This document shows positions 17,901 through 25,815 of a DNA stretch of 64,000 nt, in pieces. Below the pieces are notes generated by a model. It had not been told where the DNA came from. It saw only the letters and a program-made list of their open reading frames with translations, and did no database searches. This DNA comes from Streptomyces sp. DH41 (GTDB taxonomy: Bacteria; Actinomycetota; Actinomycetes; Streptomycetales; Streptomycetaceae): assembly GCF_029813785.1 (NCBI RefSeq), contig NZ_JARVKY010000003.1:1-64000 (forward strand), given 5' to 3'. How positions within the stretch are numbered: the first letter of the stretch is position 1; every line of letters begins with the position of its first letter. A program made the position numbers and the translations under genes.

Positions 17901-19948
17901 TGACCGAGCGCGACGCACGCGGGTACTACGACTTCCGGCACTGCATCTTCGAGCTGCCGCAACTGCTCTTCCGGTCCATGAAGGGCCTGGCCGAACCCGC
18001 CGCCGCGGGCACCGCGCACCTGTCCCTGCCCGAACAGGGACCGCTGGAGCACCTGAACGCGCTGGCCCTGCCCGAACTGCCCGCCGTACTGGCACTGCGG
18101 GCCGCCTCGGAGTCCACCGTGGAGGAACACCGGCGGGCCCTGGACGCCTTCCTTGAGGAACTGGACGCGCGGGAGCTGACGGAGCTGGACCCCCGCCACT
18201 GGCGCCGCGTCCGGCTGTGTCTGGAGACCAGCCTCTTCGAGGGGCCCGACGCCGTGCGGGGCTACACGGACGAGACCGTCCTCGACCTGGGCGCGGGCGC
18301 GTTCCTCGTCTTCCCCGACGACTGGTACCGGTTCGTCCACCAGTACGGCCACCACGAGATCAGGGGCCGGCACTACGGCGCGATCCACCACGACCCGTCC
18401 GGCCGGTTCGAGACACCCGCCCCCTACACACCGGTCTCCGAGGAACCGTTCGTCCCGGAGCCGACGCGGGCCCCCGGCTGGGTCGCCGCCTTCCGGGCCG
18501 AGCTCGCCGAGCGCGGCCCCGCGCCCTGGCGCCCCGAGGCCGCCGAGGAGTTCGCCCGGCTCACGGGTCTCACCCCGACCACGGCCCGGCTGGTGCTCGC
18601 CGGTATGCCGCAGATCGACGACAAGCGCGAGGCCGTGCCCCCGACGACCCTCAAGGTGATCGGTGTGAAGTCGGCCGACGCCCGCGTGGCCAAGGACGAG
18701 TTGAGGTCCCTCGACATCGGCGCCCTGCGGGCCGTCGTGGCGGCGCTGCTGCCCACCGAGCCGTCCCGGCTGTGGACGGACGGCCCCGACGTGGCCGCGG
18801 CGGCCGAGGTCTGGAACGAGCGGCTGGGCCGGCGCGTACCCGTCCCCGAGGACGTACTCCACGACGCCGCCCGCACCGTGGAGTCACAGGGCTGGGCACC
18901 GGGCGAGGCACTGCGCGGTTTCCTCGACGTGAGCGCCGAACCACGGCTGAGCAAGGACCTGACGTGGACGGCGGGCAACTACTGTCCCGTATCGGCCGAA
19001 GGCACGGTCGGTTTCGACGACCGCGCGCTGAAGACAGCGGTACCCCTGGCCGCGTGGCTGGCCCACCGCCTCCCGTCCGGCGACCCGATGCGGGCCGTCC
19101 TGCCCTCAGTGCTGACCGCGATACGCGACCGGCTGGCTCACCCGGGACTGCTGCTCGCACTCGGCGGGAATCTCGACCTGGAGGCGTACCGCCTGGCCGC
19201 CGGCGACCCCACGGAGACCGGCGACGGCTTCGAACGCCACGGCGCGGTCGTGCTGGGCGTCGCCGGCTCCATGCCGTACGCCGCCCTGCGGACCGCCCTG
19301 CTCGACCCGGCCGGAAACGACCCCCACATGGCGGCGCTGTTCCCCGGTCAACGGCCGACCGTCGTCACAAGGGCCCTGCGCCTGGTCCACGACCGGCTCT
19401 TCGCCGAGCTGCTCGCCGACCCCGGGAACCCGGTGGCGGGCGAGCGCGACGCGGACGGGCTGTGGTGGCCGCAGGACCCCGCCCGGTCCGTGCCCGACCT
19501 GGTCGAAGAGGTGACCGAGCGGTGCGGCGTCGGCGCGGACGCCGCCGTCCTCTACCTGATGCTGCTCGCCATGCCGGACCCCACCGACCGCAACACCGCG
19601 CGCTGGACCGGCTGGGGGAAGCAGCGCGGCGGAACGGCCCGGCTCCGCGCCGCCCGCGCCGAACTCGCGGCCACCGACCTCGTGGTCGAGGGCAACCGCT
19701 CCAAGGCCGGACGTTCGCTGTTCCTGCCCGGCGGCTGGGCACAGTTCGCCAATCCGCACCTGCCGCTGGAGCGGTGGAAGCTGCCGATGTACGACCTGCT
19801 CCACGGTGAGAGCCCCGTACTGGGCGTCGTCGTACCCACCCGGCCCGTCGCCGGTCTGTACCGCGAGGCCTGGCAGCGGGTCCTGGACGGGGACGGGCCG
19901 CAACTGGAGGCACTGGAGGTGCCGCGACCGCGCAAGCGCCGCCGCTGA
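14945..19948 (+). CDS. Very large protein of unknown function, 1667 aa
   Basis: I do not recognise a defined domain along its length. It is soluble, with no signal peptide or membrane segments. The first 700 residues are helical and may be a solenoid. Around residues 570-830 the sequence becomes rich in Trp, Gly and Tyr and looks like beta-sheet repeats (for example DWEGYWHDG and YWVWAREQ). The last third is helical again and ends in a basic tail RPRKRRR. The ATG at 14945 (or 14951) follows AGGAAAGG. Its position between DUF4132 and DUF5682-vWA genes corresponds to the large YehI-type component of related clusters. A scaffold or sensing role would be speculation. Confidence 0.75.
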   Translation: MSMSDGTTRDRAAAKTEELLRAGAVLPPGTAGGGDRAVPVFTRAYRHPALEGRTVVRLIAEDRTESTGTGFLGLEPLGDPVEVGVGQHRAMGFPEWVLVRHPSDGHLAMSLVEEMDKVARMVRSRAKKARATYESIGERLAGSVPHFLPTFYEQAGRVFLGADQTAYASQMFVNARKAETAHGLPFDEARMDAVFLEFALAGAVPTKILSSYAKGLSSRVPARAAYRHLRGLFVRLAAHGVPPSSPGAADLRRLAKAVAGGNALAEEMTYLREILPLPGTAKAPTGWWKAHRAALLELTRREPAVRGTLLGLLPTQWERDELPQWIDLLEKSGATAGLCDATLPAEERSPDGTVGWTRRFLALCDTDRRHTAPPELYPLVDRMADVLRAELHAHGDALQPPGGDVNLLDQLLALRVPVADPGEDRWLHLHNWAACEHRRDLLALAADARFHPAFRYSCPDSDHGYSEQTVVNLARSPGGRPMLATWVEEISRKYLTSELAEFSGYSGALHTLSWLPGEVLAVAADEVREALATGVAPALARTLRTGVLDELGWPAWEEALRSAASRDEEPRVRVTDSWPYLIVLSGPEVRVIGAEGTVLACEPRLTDGRDRPWTVCYQYVDGALFVYWRSTGASDWEGYWHDGTTASPRVMVEGSTYSSHPCDVNGDNGVNGGFSPVSLPLPGGGRTSGRGVLRRGDAFVPGMRLVVGDGVSYWVWAREQTEDGRYGWREYDPVGDTVGEAGAPDWFDDALRTAPEGSTLDTAWLRPALLAAPGPMCAPVDGVLGWRVVTLPDGSKQGEDLTGRSVVVPPGARWSLDHALLFPGADRPVAVTRKGRDIELRDPRGSVLAALSGHKAGPFTAGTALLPPVRYWHLLQPRDPQGSMALRRIGEDTAAALLEAVMAQAGDETEDPEAVPALIQKLLPQVGHEALRAGITGVVRFAAEQQRVLDAARARLDLEIEGATPVKPRPALGDRLLASALNGVGLTERDARGYYDFRHCIFELPQLLFRSMKGLAEPAAAGTAHLSLPEQGPLEHLNALALPELPAVLALRAASESTVEEHRRALDAFLEELDARELTELDPRHWRRVRLCLETSLFEGPDAVRGYTDETVLDLGAGAFLVFPDDWYRFVHQYGHHEIRGRHYGAIHHDPSGRFETPAPYTPVSEEPFVPEPTRAPGWVAAFRAELAERGPAPWRPEAAEEFARLTGLTPTTARLVLAGMPQIDDKREAVPPTTLKVIGVKSADARVAKDELRSLDIGALRAVVAALLPTEPSRLWTDGPDVAAAAEVWNERLGRRVPVPEDVLHDAARTVESQGWAPGEALRGFLDVSAEPRLSKDLTWTAGNYCPVSAEGTVGFDDRALKTAVPLAAWLAHRLPSGDPMRAVLPSVLTAIRDRLAHPGLLLALGGNLDLEAYRLAAGDPTETGDGFERHGAVVLGVAGSMPYAALRTALLDPAGNDPHMAALFPGQRPTVVTRALRLVHDRLFAELLADPGNPVAGERDADGLWWPQDPARSVPDLVEEVTERCGVGADAAVLYLMLLAMPDPTDRNTARWTGWGKQRGGTARLRAARAELAATDLVVEGNRSKAGRSLFLPGGWAQFANPHLPLERWKLPMYDLLHGESPVLGVVVPTRPVAGLYREAWQRVLDGDGPQLEALEVPRPRKRRR

Positions 19949-19994
19949 GTTCCGTCAGTCACCGAGTACCACCAGGAGAGGGGACGGTCGCCGC

Positions 19995-22900
19995 GTGCGG
20001 CCGTCCCCCGCCGAACCACTCACTGGGACCCATGACCGCATGACCGCGAGAGAAGAGGCGGCCGCTCAGGTGGCCGCGCCGGAGACCCGCACCCGGCCTT
20101 ACCTGATCGGCGTACGGCACCACAGTCCCGCACTCGCCGCCGCCGTACCCCGGCTGCTGGACGCCGCGGCGGCCGACGTCGTCTGCGTCGAACTGCCGGC
20201 CGACTTCCAGCCGTGGCTGCCGTACCTCTCCGACCCGCGCACCGCCGCGCCGGTGGCCCTGACCGGCGCGTACGAGGACGGACGGCTGCGCTCGTACCCC
20301 CTCGCCGACTTCTCTCCGGAACTGGCGGCGATCCGCTGGGCACGGGCACGGGGCGCGGAGGTGATCTGCGCCGATCTCCCCCTCACCGACCCCCGGTGGC
20401 CGGCCGGAGCCGACGCCTGCGCGGGACCGGCCGGGCCGGACGAGGACGACCTGTGGGACCGCACCGTGGAGTCGTCGGCTCCGGGCAGCACTCCCGAGGC
20501 CGTACGCCGTGCCGCCCTGCACGTCGGCCGGGCGCTGCGCCGGTACCGGCGGACGCACGGCGGTGTCGCGGCCGTCGACCTGGCCCGCGAGGCACACATG
20601 CGCCGCGCCGCCGCCGTCGCCGCCGCGAAGGGGCGCCGGGTCGCGGCGGTGATCGGCGCCTTCCACGCCCCCGGCCTGACGGGCGAAGAGGAACCTCCGC
20701 GGCCGGCGGCGCCTGCCGACGGCCTTCCCGGTGGCGGCTCGGCGGTCGTCACCTCGCTCGTGCCCTACGCCTTCGCCCTGCTGGACCCCCGCTCCGGCTA
20801 CCCGGCCGGCGTCCGCGACCCGCGCTGGCGGCAGGCCGTGCTCGACGCCGGGGGCGATCCCGGCCGGATACGCGACGCCGCCGCGCGCGTCATCACCGAA
20901 CTCTGCCGGGAGATCCGCGCGTCCGGGCACACCGCGGGAACCGGCGAGGCGATCGAGACCCTGCGGCTGGCCTGCGACCTCGGCACCCTGCGCGGCCTGC
21001 CCGCCCCCGGCCGAAGCGAACTGCTGGAAGCGGTGACGTCCGTACTGGGCCAGGGCGAACCGCTCGGCCGGGTCCTGGAACCGGTACTCGTCGGCGCGGA
21101 GCGCGGTCACCTCGCCCCCGGCACACCCCGTTCCGGACTCGGCCCCTGGGTGGAGGCGGAGCTCGCCTCGCTGCGGCTGCCCGGCCCGGGCGGCCCCGAC
21201 CGCCGGGAGCTCCGGCTCCAGCCGCTCCGCTCCGCCCTCGACGCCCGGCGCGAGATCCTGCTCCAGCGCCTGCGGGAGTGCGGAGTGGGCTACGCCGAGC
21301 CTGCCGAGGTGTCCGCCACGGGGGACGGGAGCGCTCTCACCACCCGCTGGCGGGCGGCCTGGACCCCGGCGGTCGTCGCCCGGCTCGAACTGGTGGGAGT
21401 CAGAGGCGTCACCGCCGCCCAGGCGGCCGACGGCACTCTCCGCGAGAACCACCGTCGTGCGTCGCGGGCCGCCGGCGGAACCACCCCGGCCCAGGTCGTC
21501 GAAGTCCTGGGCGCCGCGGCCAGATGCGCGCTGCCCGACCTGATCGGCGACTGCCTCACCGAGGCCGCGCGCGTACTGCCCGCCACGGCCACACTGCCCG
21601 AACTGCTCCATGCCCTGGACCTGTTGGAGTCCATACGGCGCGAACACCTGCCCGGCACCACCGAACGGGTACGCCTCCGGGCGGCCGGGCTCTTCGACAC
21701 CGTGCTGGAAGCAGCCGTGCGTGCCCTGCCGGGGCTGGCGGGCAGCGGCGAGGAAGAGGACGCTCTCGCGATCGTCACCCTGGCCGTCCGAAGCGGCGAG
21801 GAACGCCTCGGCCTGCGGTTGGACGGCGAGCTGTACCGGCTCTCCGTCACGGGGTCCCCGCTGGTCCAGGGTGCGGCCCTCGCCGCCCGGGTGCTGCTCG
21901 ACCTGGACGGTTCGGACCTGCTCGGCCGAAGGCTCGCCGGGTGGGTCGACACGGCCACCGGACCGGACACCCGGCGTCGGCTCGAGCGCCGGCTCACGGG
22001 GGTGCTCATCGCCGCCGGTCCACTGATGGAGTACGTACCCACCGCCCTGGACCCGCTGTTCGAGCGCGTCGAGACCATGAGCGACCGCGACTTCCTCGAC
22101 CGGCTCCCCGCACTGCGCGGCGGCTTCCGGGCGCTGACCCCGGCCGGCCGGGGCCGACTGCTCGCGGCCGTGACCGGCCGTCTGGGCCACCGGCCCGACC
22201 TGCGGCTCCCCGCCTCCGCCGAGCTGGCCGGACGGTGGGCCGAGGCCGACCACGAAGGACTCGCCGTGCTGCGGGCGGTGGGGCTGGCCGGGCTGGTGAG
22301 TCCCTCGGCGCCGGCGCGCACGGACACCGGCGCCCCTTCCTCGCCGCACACGCAAGACCCGGCCCCGAACCGGCCGGGGCCCGGGGCCGCACGGATCCGC
22401 CCCGCCGACCGCTGGCGGCTGCTGCTGAGCCGCGACACGGCGAAGCTGCCCCCGGACCTCATGCCGTACGCCTGGGCCCTCGACGAGCTGTTCGGGCAGG
22501 ACGGGACGGAAGACGGGGAGAGCAGGGGCGGCGGCGAGGAGGACGGCGGTGAGGCGGACCCGCCCGGCGGCCGCGACGACGACGGCGACCGCACCGGCGG
22601 CCGGGGCCCGGGCTTTCCCAGTGCCCGGCACTGGGCCGAGCAACTCGAGGCACTCTTCGGCGCGGACATCCGGGAGGAAGTCCTGGGACGCGCCGTGGAG
22701 AGCGGCCGTACGGACGTCATCGCCCACCTCGACCCCGCCTCGGTACGCCCCTCCGTGGAGCTGCTGTCCGCCGTGCTGTCGCTCGCCAGGGGGATGCCCG
22801 AACAGCGCGTGGAGAGCCTCAGGCCGCTCGTCAAACGGCTGATCGACGACCTCACCCGGGAACTCGCCACCCGGCTGCGTCCCACGCTGACCGGCCTCAC

Positions 22901-23558
22901 CACGCCGCGCCCCACCCGGCGCCCCGGCGGCCGGCTCGACCTGCCCCGCACGCTGCGGGCCAACCTCACCCACACCCGCCGTCTGGAGGACGGCGGGGTC
23001 GAGGTCATCCCCGAACGGCCGGTCTTCACCACCCGCGCCGCACGGGAGAACGACTGGCGGCTGATCCTCGTCGTCGACGTCTCCGCGTCCATGGAGTCCT
23101 CGGTCATCTGGTCGGCGATCACCGCCGCCGTACTGGGCGGCGCGCCCATGCTCTCCACCCACTTCCTCACCTTCGGCACACAGGTCGTCGACCTCACCGA
23201 CCGGGTCGCAGACCCGCTCTCCCTGCTGCTGGAGGTGAGGGTGGGCGGCGGCACGCACATCGCGGCCGGAGTCGCGCACGCCCGCACGCTGGTGCGGGTG
23301 CCGAACCGCACGCTGATGGTGGTCGTCAGTGACTTCGAGGAGGGAGCCGCGATCGAGGGGTTGCTGGCCGAGGTCAGGGCCGTGGTCGGTGCCGGTGTCC
23401 AGGCGCTGGGCTGCGCCGCCCTGGACGGTGACGGGGTGCCCCGCTACTCGGTGCCGGTCACCCGGCGACTCGTCGCCGCCGGTATGCCGGTGGCCGCCCT
23501 CAGTCCCCTCTCGCTGGCCCGCTGGGTGGGCGAGCGCGTCCGTGGAGCGACCCGATGA
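19995..23558 (+). CDS. DUF5682 and vWA (CoxE-like) fusion protein
   Basis: A 1187-residue fusion. The N-terminal third looks like DUF5682 (E. coli YehM-like), related to the EreA/ChaN/TIKI hydrolase group: VRHHSPALA near residue 40, ELPADF, LAREAHM and IGAFHAPGL. The middle is helical. The C-terminal 190 residues form a von Willebrand A domain with a MIDAS motif DVSASM near residue 1028, the GGTH segment and VVSDFEEG, as in YehP/CoxE proteins. The GTG at 19995 was chosen because AGGAGAGGGG precedes it; an ATG at 20040 is the alternative. The stop overlaps the next start (ATGA). vWA proteins of this class normally work with a MoxR ATPase, but none is adjacent. Confidence 0.8.
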   Translation: MRPSPAEPLTGTHDRMTAREEAAAQVAAPETRTRPYLIGVRHHSPALAAAVPRLLDAAAADVVCVELPADFQPWLPYLSDPRTAAPVALTGAYEDGRLRSYPLADFSPELAAIRWARARGAEVICADLPLTDPRWPAGADACAGPAGPDEDDLWDRTVESSAPGSTPEAVRRAALHVGRALRRYRRTHGGVAAVDLAREAHMRRAAAVAAAKGRRVAAVIGAFHAPGLTGEEEPPRPAAPADGLPGGGSAVVTSLVPYAFALLDPRSGYPAGVRDPRWRQAVLDAGGDPGRIRDAAARVITELCREIRASGHTAGTGEAIETLRLACDLGTLRGLPAPGRSELLEAVTSVLGQGEPLGRVLEPVLVGAERGHLAPGTPRSGLGPWVEAELASLRLPGPGGPDRRELRLQPLRSALDARREILLQRLRECGVGYAEPAEVSATGDGSALTTRWRAAWTPAVVARLELVGVRGVTAAQAADGTLRENHRRASRAAGGTTPAQVVEVLGAAARCALPDLIGDCLTEAARVLPATATLPELLHALDLLESIRREHLPGTTERVRLRAAGLFDTVLEAAVRALPGLAGSGEEEDALAIVTLAVRSGEERLGLRLDGELYRLSVTGSPLVQGAALAARVLLDLDGSDLLGRRLAGWVDTATGPDTRRRLERRLTGVLIAAGPLMEYVPTALDPLFERVETMSDRDFLDRLPALRGGFRALTPAGRGRLLAAVTGRLGHRPDLRLPASAELAGRWAEADHEGLAVLRAVGLAGLVSPSAPARTDTGAPSSPHTQDPAPNRPGPGAARIRPADRWRLLLSRDTAKLPPDLMPYAWALDELFGQDGTEDGESRGGGEEDGGEADPPGGRDDDGDRTGGRGPGFPSARHWAEQLEALFGADIREEVLGRAVESGRTDVIAHLDPASVRPSVELLSAVLSLARGMPEQRVESLRPLVKRLIDDLTRELATRLRPTLTGLTTPRPTRRPGGRLDLPRTLRANLTHTRRLEDGGVEVIPERPVFTTRAARENDWRLILVVDVSASMESSVIWSAITAAVLGGAPMLSTHFLTFGTQVVDLTDRVADPLSLLLEVRVGGGTHIAAGVAHARTLVRVPNRTLMVVVSDFEEGAAIEGLLAEVRAVVGAGVQALGCAALDGDGVPRYSVPVTRRLVAAGMPVAALSPLSLARWVGERVRGATR

Positions 23559-25435
23559 CCCCCACCCGTCCGGACAGCCCACTCCCACCGGTCGCGCCGG
23601 AGGTCCTCGCCTCCGCGGTGGAGAGTCTGACCACGCGGCTGCGTGGCAGACTCGACGCGGCGGTCGAGGCCCTGGCCGCCGCGCAGGTCACCACCGGGGA
23701 CGGGACGTTCGGCGTCCGCTGCGGCGACGACGTCACGGTGACACTGGCGCCGGGCCCGTCCGGCGCGGTCACCGACGCCGCACAGGCCCGCTGCACCTGC
23801 CTCCTGGCACCGCGCTGCCTGCACCGGACGGCGGTCCTGGGCGCCTGCCCGGTCGCCGACGCCGAACCCGCCCCGCCCGCCGGTTCTACCCCCTCCGCAT
23901 CCACCGGGTCCACAGCCGAGGCAGCACCGCGGTCTGCGCACCGTCCGCCCGACGCGGGGGGCCCGGCGGTCCAGGCCGACCAGGTTCGTGCCGCGGCCGG
24001 ACTGTGGGCGGCGGGGGCGACCGTGCTCTCCGCCGGAAGGGCCGGTGCGGGACCGGTCGTTCAGGCCGAACTGCTCCGCGCCGCCCACACGGCCCGGCTG
24101 GCGGGCCTGCACCGCGCGGAGACCGCCGCCCTGGGGGTGGTGCGCCACCTGCGGGACGCGCGGGACCCGGACCGCCCCCACAGCCTCGCCGACCTGGTCG
24201 CCGCCCTGCGTGAACTCCTCCTCGTCACCCGCCGGGTGAAGGACGGCGACCCCGACCCGGCACTCGTCGGTTCCGTCCGCCGCAACCACCACCCCGACGG
24301 ACCGCTGCGGCTCTACGGAGTCTGCCGCGAACCGGTCATCGGGCCGGACGGCCTCGGCGGAGTGGTCACCCACCTGGTGGCCGACGACGGCCGCTGGTAC
24401 ACGCTCCGCGACGTCGAGCCGGGCGGCCCGGCCCGGGCCCGCCGAGCCGGCACCGCCCATGTCGCCATCCGGTCCTTCCTGAGCGACCACTTCCAGATGT
24501 CCCGCGGCGGCCTGATCCTCTCCGGCGCCGCGGTCTCCCCGGACGGTCGCCTCCTGCCGGAGAAGGGGGTCCGTGCCACCTTCGCCGCCGGACGCCCCTG
24601 GACCGCCGCGGACGCGCCGCCGGTCGCCGCCGGCCAGGTCACCGGGTCCGCCACCGACCGGCTCCCGGCGGCCCTCACGGGTGGCCCCGGGGAAGCCGGG
24701 CACGCCCGGCCACTGACCGGCTGCGACGTGGAGATCCTCGCGGCCGACGGCGAGGAACTCGTGGTCCGGGTGGTGCCGGGGCGGGGTGGCGACGCGTCCC
24801 CGGCAGGACGACCCACTCCCGGACCGCCGGTCAGGCTGGCCCCCGCGCACCGTCATCCCGGTCTCGCCCACACCGCCAACCTGCGGCGGCTCGGCGCGCG
24901 TCCGGGGCTGCGGATCCGGGTCCTGGGGCGCGTCGACCCCGACCGGGCCACCACCCTCCGCCCGCTGGCCGTGGGCGCGGTACCCGGTACCGAGGCCACC
25001 CTGCGCCTCCCGGGCGCCTGGCAGGGCCGCGCCGATCTCGGCTACGACCATCTCGGGAGCGACCACTTGCCACCGGACCTCCCGCCTCCGTCCGCGCCCT
25101 TCGGCGCTCCCGCGCCGGCCACCGCCGCCGACTCGCCGCTCTGGCGCGTTCGCCGGCTGGTCGAGCTGGCCGTCGCGGGCGGACGCCGGGCCGCCGCCGA
25201 ACCCGCGCGCGACGACGACCGCCACGGCCACGTGCTCGCGCTGCGCCGCGGCGGATTCGTCACGGGCGCCGCACTGGCCGCCACGCTCGGCACGGTGGCC
25301 GCTCGGCGCACCCGCGACGCGTTCGGCCGCCTCGACGACGGCGATCAGGACCGGTATGCGGCCCAGTGGCTCGCCACCGCCGTCTACCTCGCCGGAGCCG
25401 AGGCAGCCCTGCGCGACGCGAGCTGGCGCGGATGA
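23555..25435 (+). CDS. SWIM zinc-finger protein (YehQ-like)
   Basis: A 626-residue protein with an N-terminal SWIM zinc finger, CxC-x5-CxH, at Cys80, Cys82, Cys88 and His90. SWIM domains bind DNA or proteins. A Pro/Ala/Ser-rich linker follows (residues 100-145), and then a mostly beta-rich region with no recognised family. The ATG overlaps the stop of the DUF5682-vWA gene, so both proteins are made together. In E. coli the equivalent SWIM protein YehQ is next to YehM and YehP, which supports the assignment to the same system. Biochemical function is unknown. Confidence 0.8.
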   Translation: MTPTRPDSPLPPVAPEVLASAVESLTTRLRGRLDAAVEALAAAQVTTGDGTFGVRCGDDVTVTLAPGPSGAVTDAAQARCTCLLAPRCLHRTAVLGACPVADAEPAPPAGSTPSASTGSTAEAAPRSAHRPPDAGGPAVQADQVRAAAGLWAAGATVLSAGRAGAGPVVQAELLRAAHTARLAGLHRAETAALGVVRHLRDARDPDRPHSLADLVAALRELLLVTRRVKDGDPDPALVGSVRRNHHPDGPLRLYGVCREPVIGPDGLGGVVTHLVADDGRWYTLRDVEPGGPARARRAGTAHVAIRSFLSDHFQMSRGGLILSGAAVSPDGRLLPEKGVRATFAAGRPWTAADAPPVAAGQVTGSATDRLPAALTGGPGEAGHARPLTGCDVEILAADGEELVVRVVPGRGGDASPAGRPTPGPPVRLAPAHRHPGLAHTANLRRLGARPGLRIRVLGRVDPDRATTLRPLAVGAVPGTEATLRLPGAWQGRADLGYDHLGSDHLPPDLPPPSAPFGAPAPATAADSPLWRVRRLVELAVAGGRRAAAEPARDDDRHGHVLALRRGGFVTGAALAATLGTVAARRTRDAFGRLDDGDQDRYAAQWLATAVYLAGAEAALRDASWRG

Positions 25436-25444
25436 GCTCGGCGG

Positions 25445-25563
25445 CGGGGCCGGCGGGATTCGAACCCGCGGACAGGAGGGGCAGGGCCCGCCCGGTTCCC
25501 GTCAGTCGACATGCACGGAGCCTCGTCCACGTCGATCGCGATGGGCCGCTCTGCCACGGCCCC
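25445..25563 (-). tRNA. Atypical tRNA-like sequence, 119 nt
   Basis: On the minus strand a perfect 7-bp acceptor stem (GGGGCCG/CGGCCCC) encloses a perfect T-arm (GCGGG-TTCGAAT-CCCGC) and a D-arm-like start TGGCAGAGCGGCC, with discriminator G and no encoded CCA. The middle is about 40 nt too long for a normal tRNA. It can form an extended anticodon-like arm (CGTGG/CCGTG around an 8-nt loop) and a GGGC/GCCC variable arm, but no clear anticodon can be assigned. It may be a pseudo-tRNA, an integration scar or a non-canonical tRNA. In the 380-nt gap 25436-25815 I otherwise see only the phospholipase leader. Confidence 0.45.
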
Positions 25564-25815
25564 GCAGCCTGCGGGCAGCGCGCGCTCCCGCTCCGGTCAG
25601 CCTAGGGACGCGGGCCCGTCCGGGCGAGGTGTTTTTCCTGCCGCCCGCTCTCCGCACGCGCGCCTCCCTCACGTGTACCGGCGACTTTCACCTGGGCGCC
25701 ACCGGTCCCTTCCCCGACGTTCGCCGCTCCTGAAACACTCCTTCCGCGCGCGTTCCGTCACCATCCGGCACCCGTCCGGCCGGTTGGCCCCCCAAGGCGA
25801 GAGGCTCCTCACCCC

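Noticed and set aside
14744..18862. Very long antisense reading frame (over 1300 codons) opposite the 1667-aa gene
   Set aside because: Its product is Gly/Arg/Val/Gln-rich and has no domain signal. Long antisense frames are normal in high-GC DNA with biased third positions.
19959..23588. Antisense frame of about 1200 codons opposite the DUF5682-vWA gene
   Set aside because: Composition is that of a shadow frame. The + strand product has clear vWA motifs and coupled neighbours.
25445..25563. tRNA-Sec gene
   Set aside because: A long tRNA with a variable arm suggested selenocysteine tRNA, but there is no UCA anticodon loop and the acceptor/T arms are 7+5 rather than 8+5.
25759..25780. Possible PHO-box-like direct repeat upstream of phospholipase C (GTCACCATCCG, GCACCCGTCCG)
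   Set aside because: Only 7 of 11 positions agree and the conserved GTTCACC core is broken, so phosphate control cannot be supported from this.
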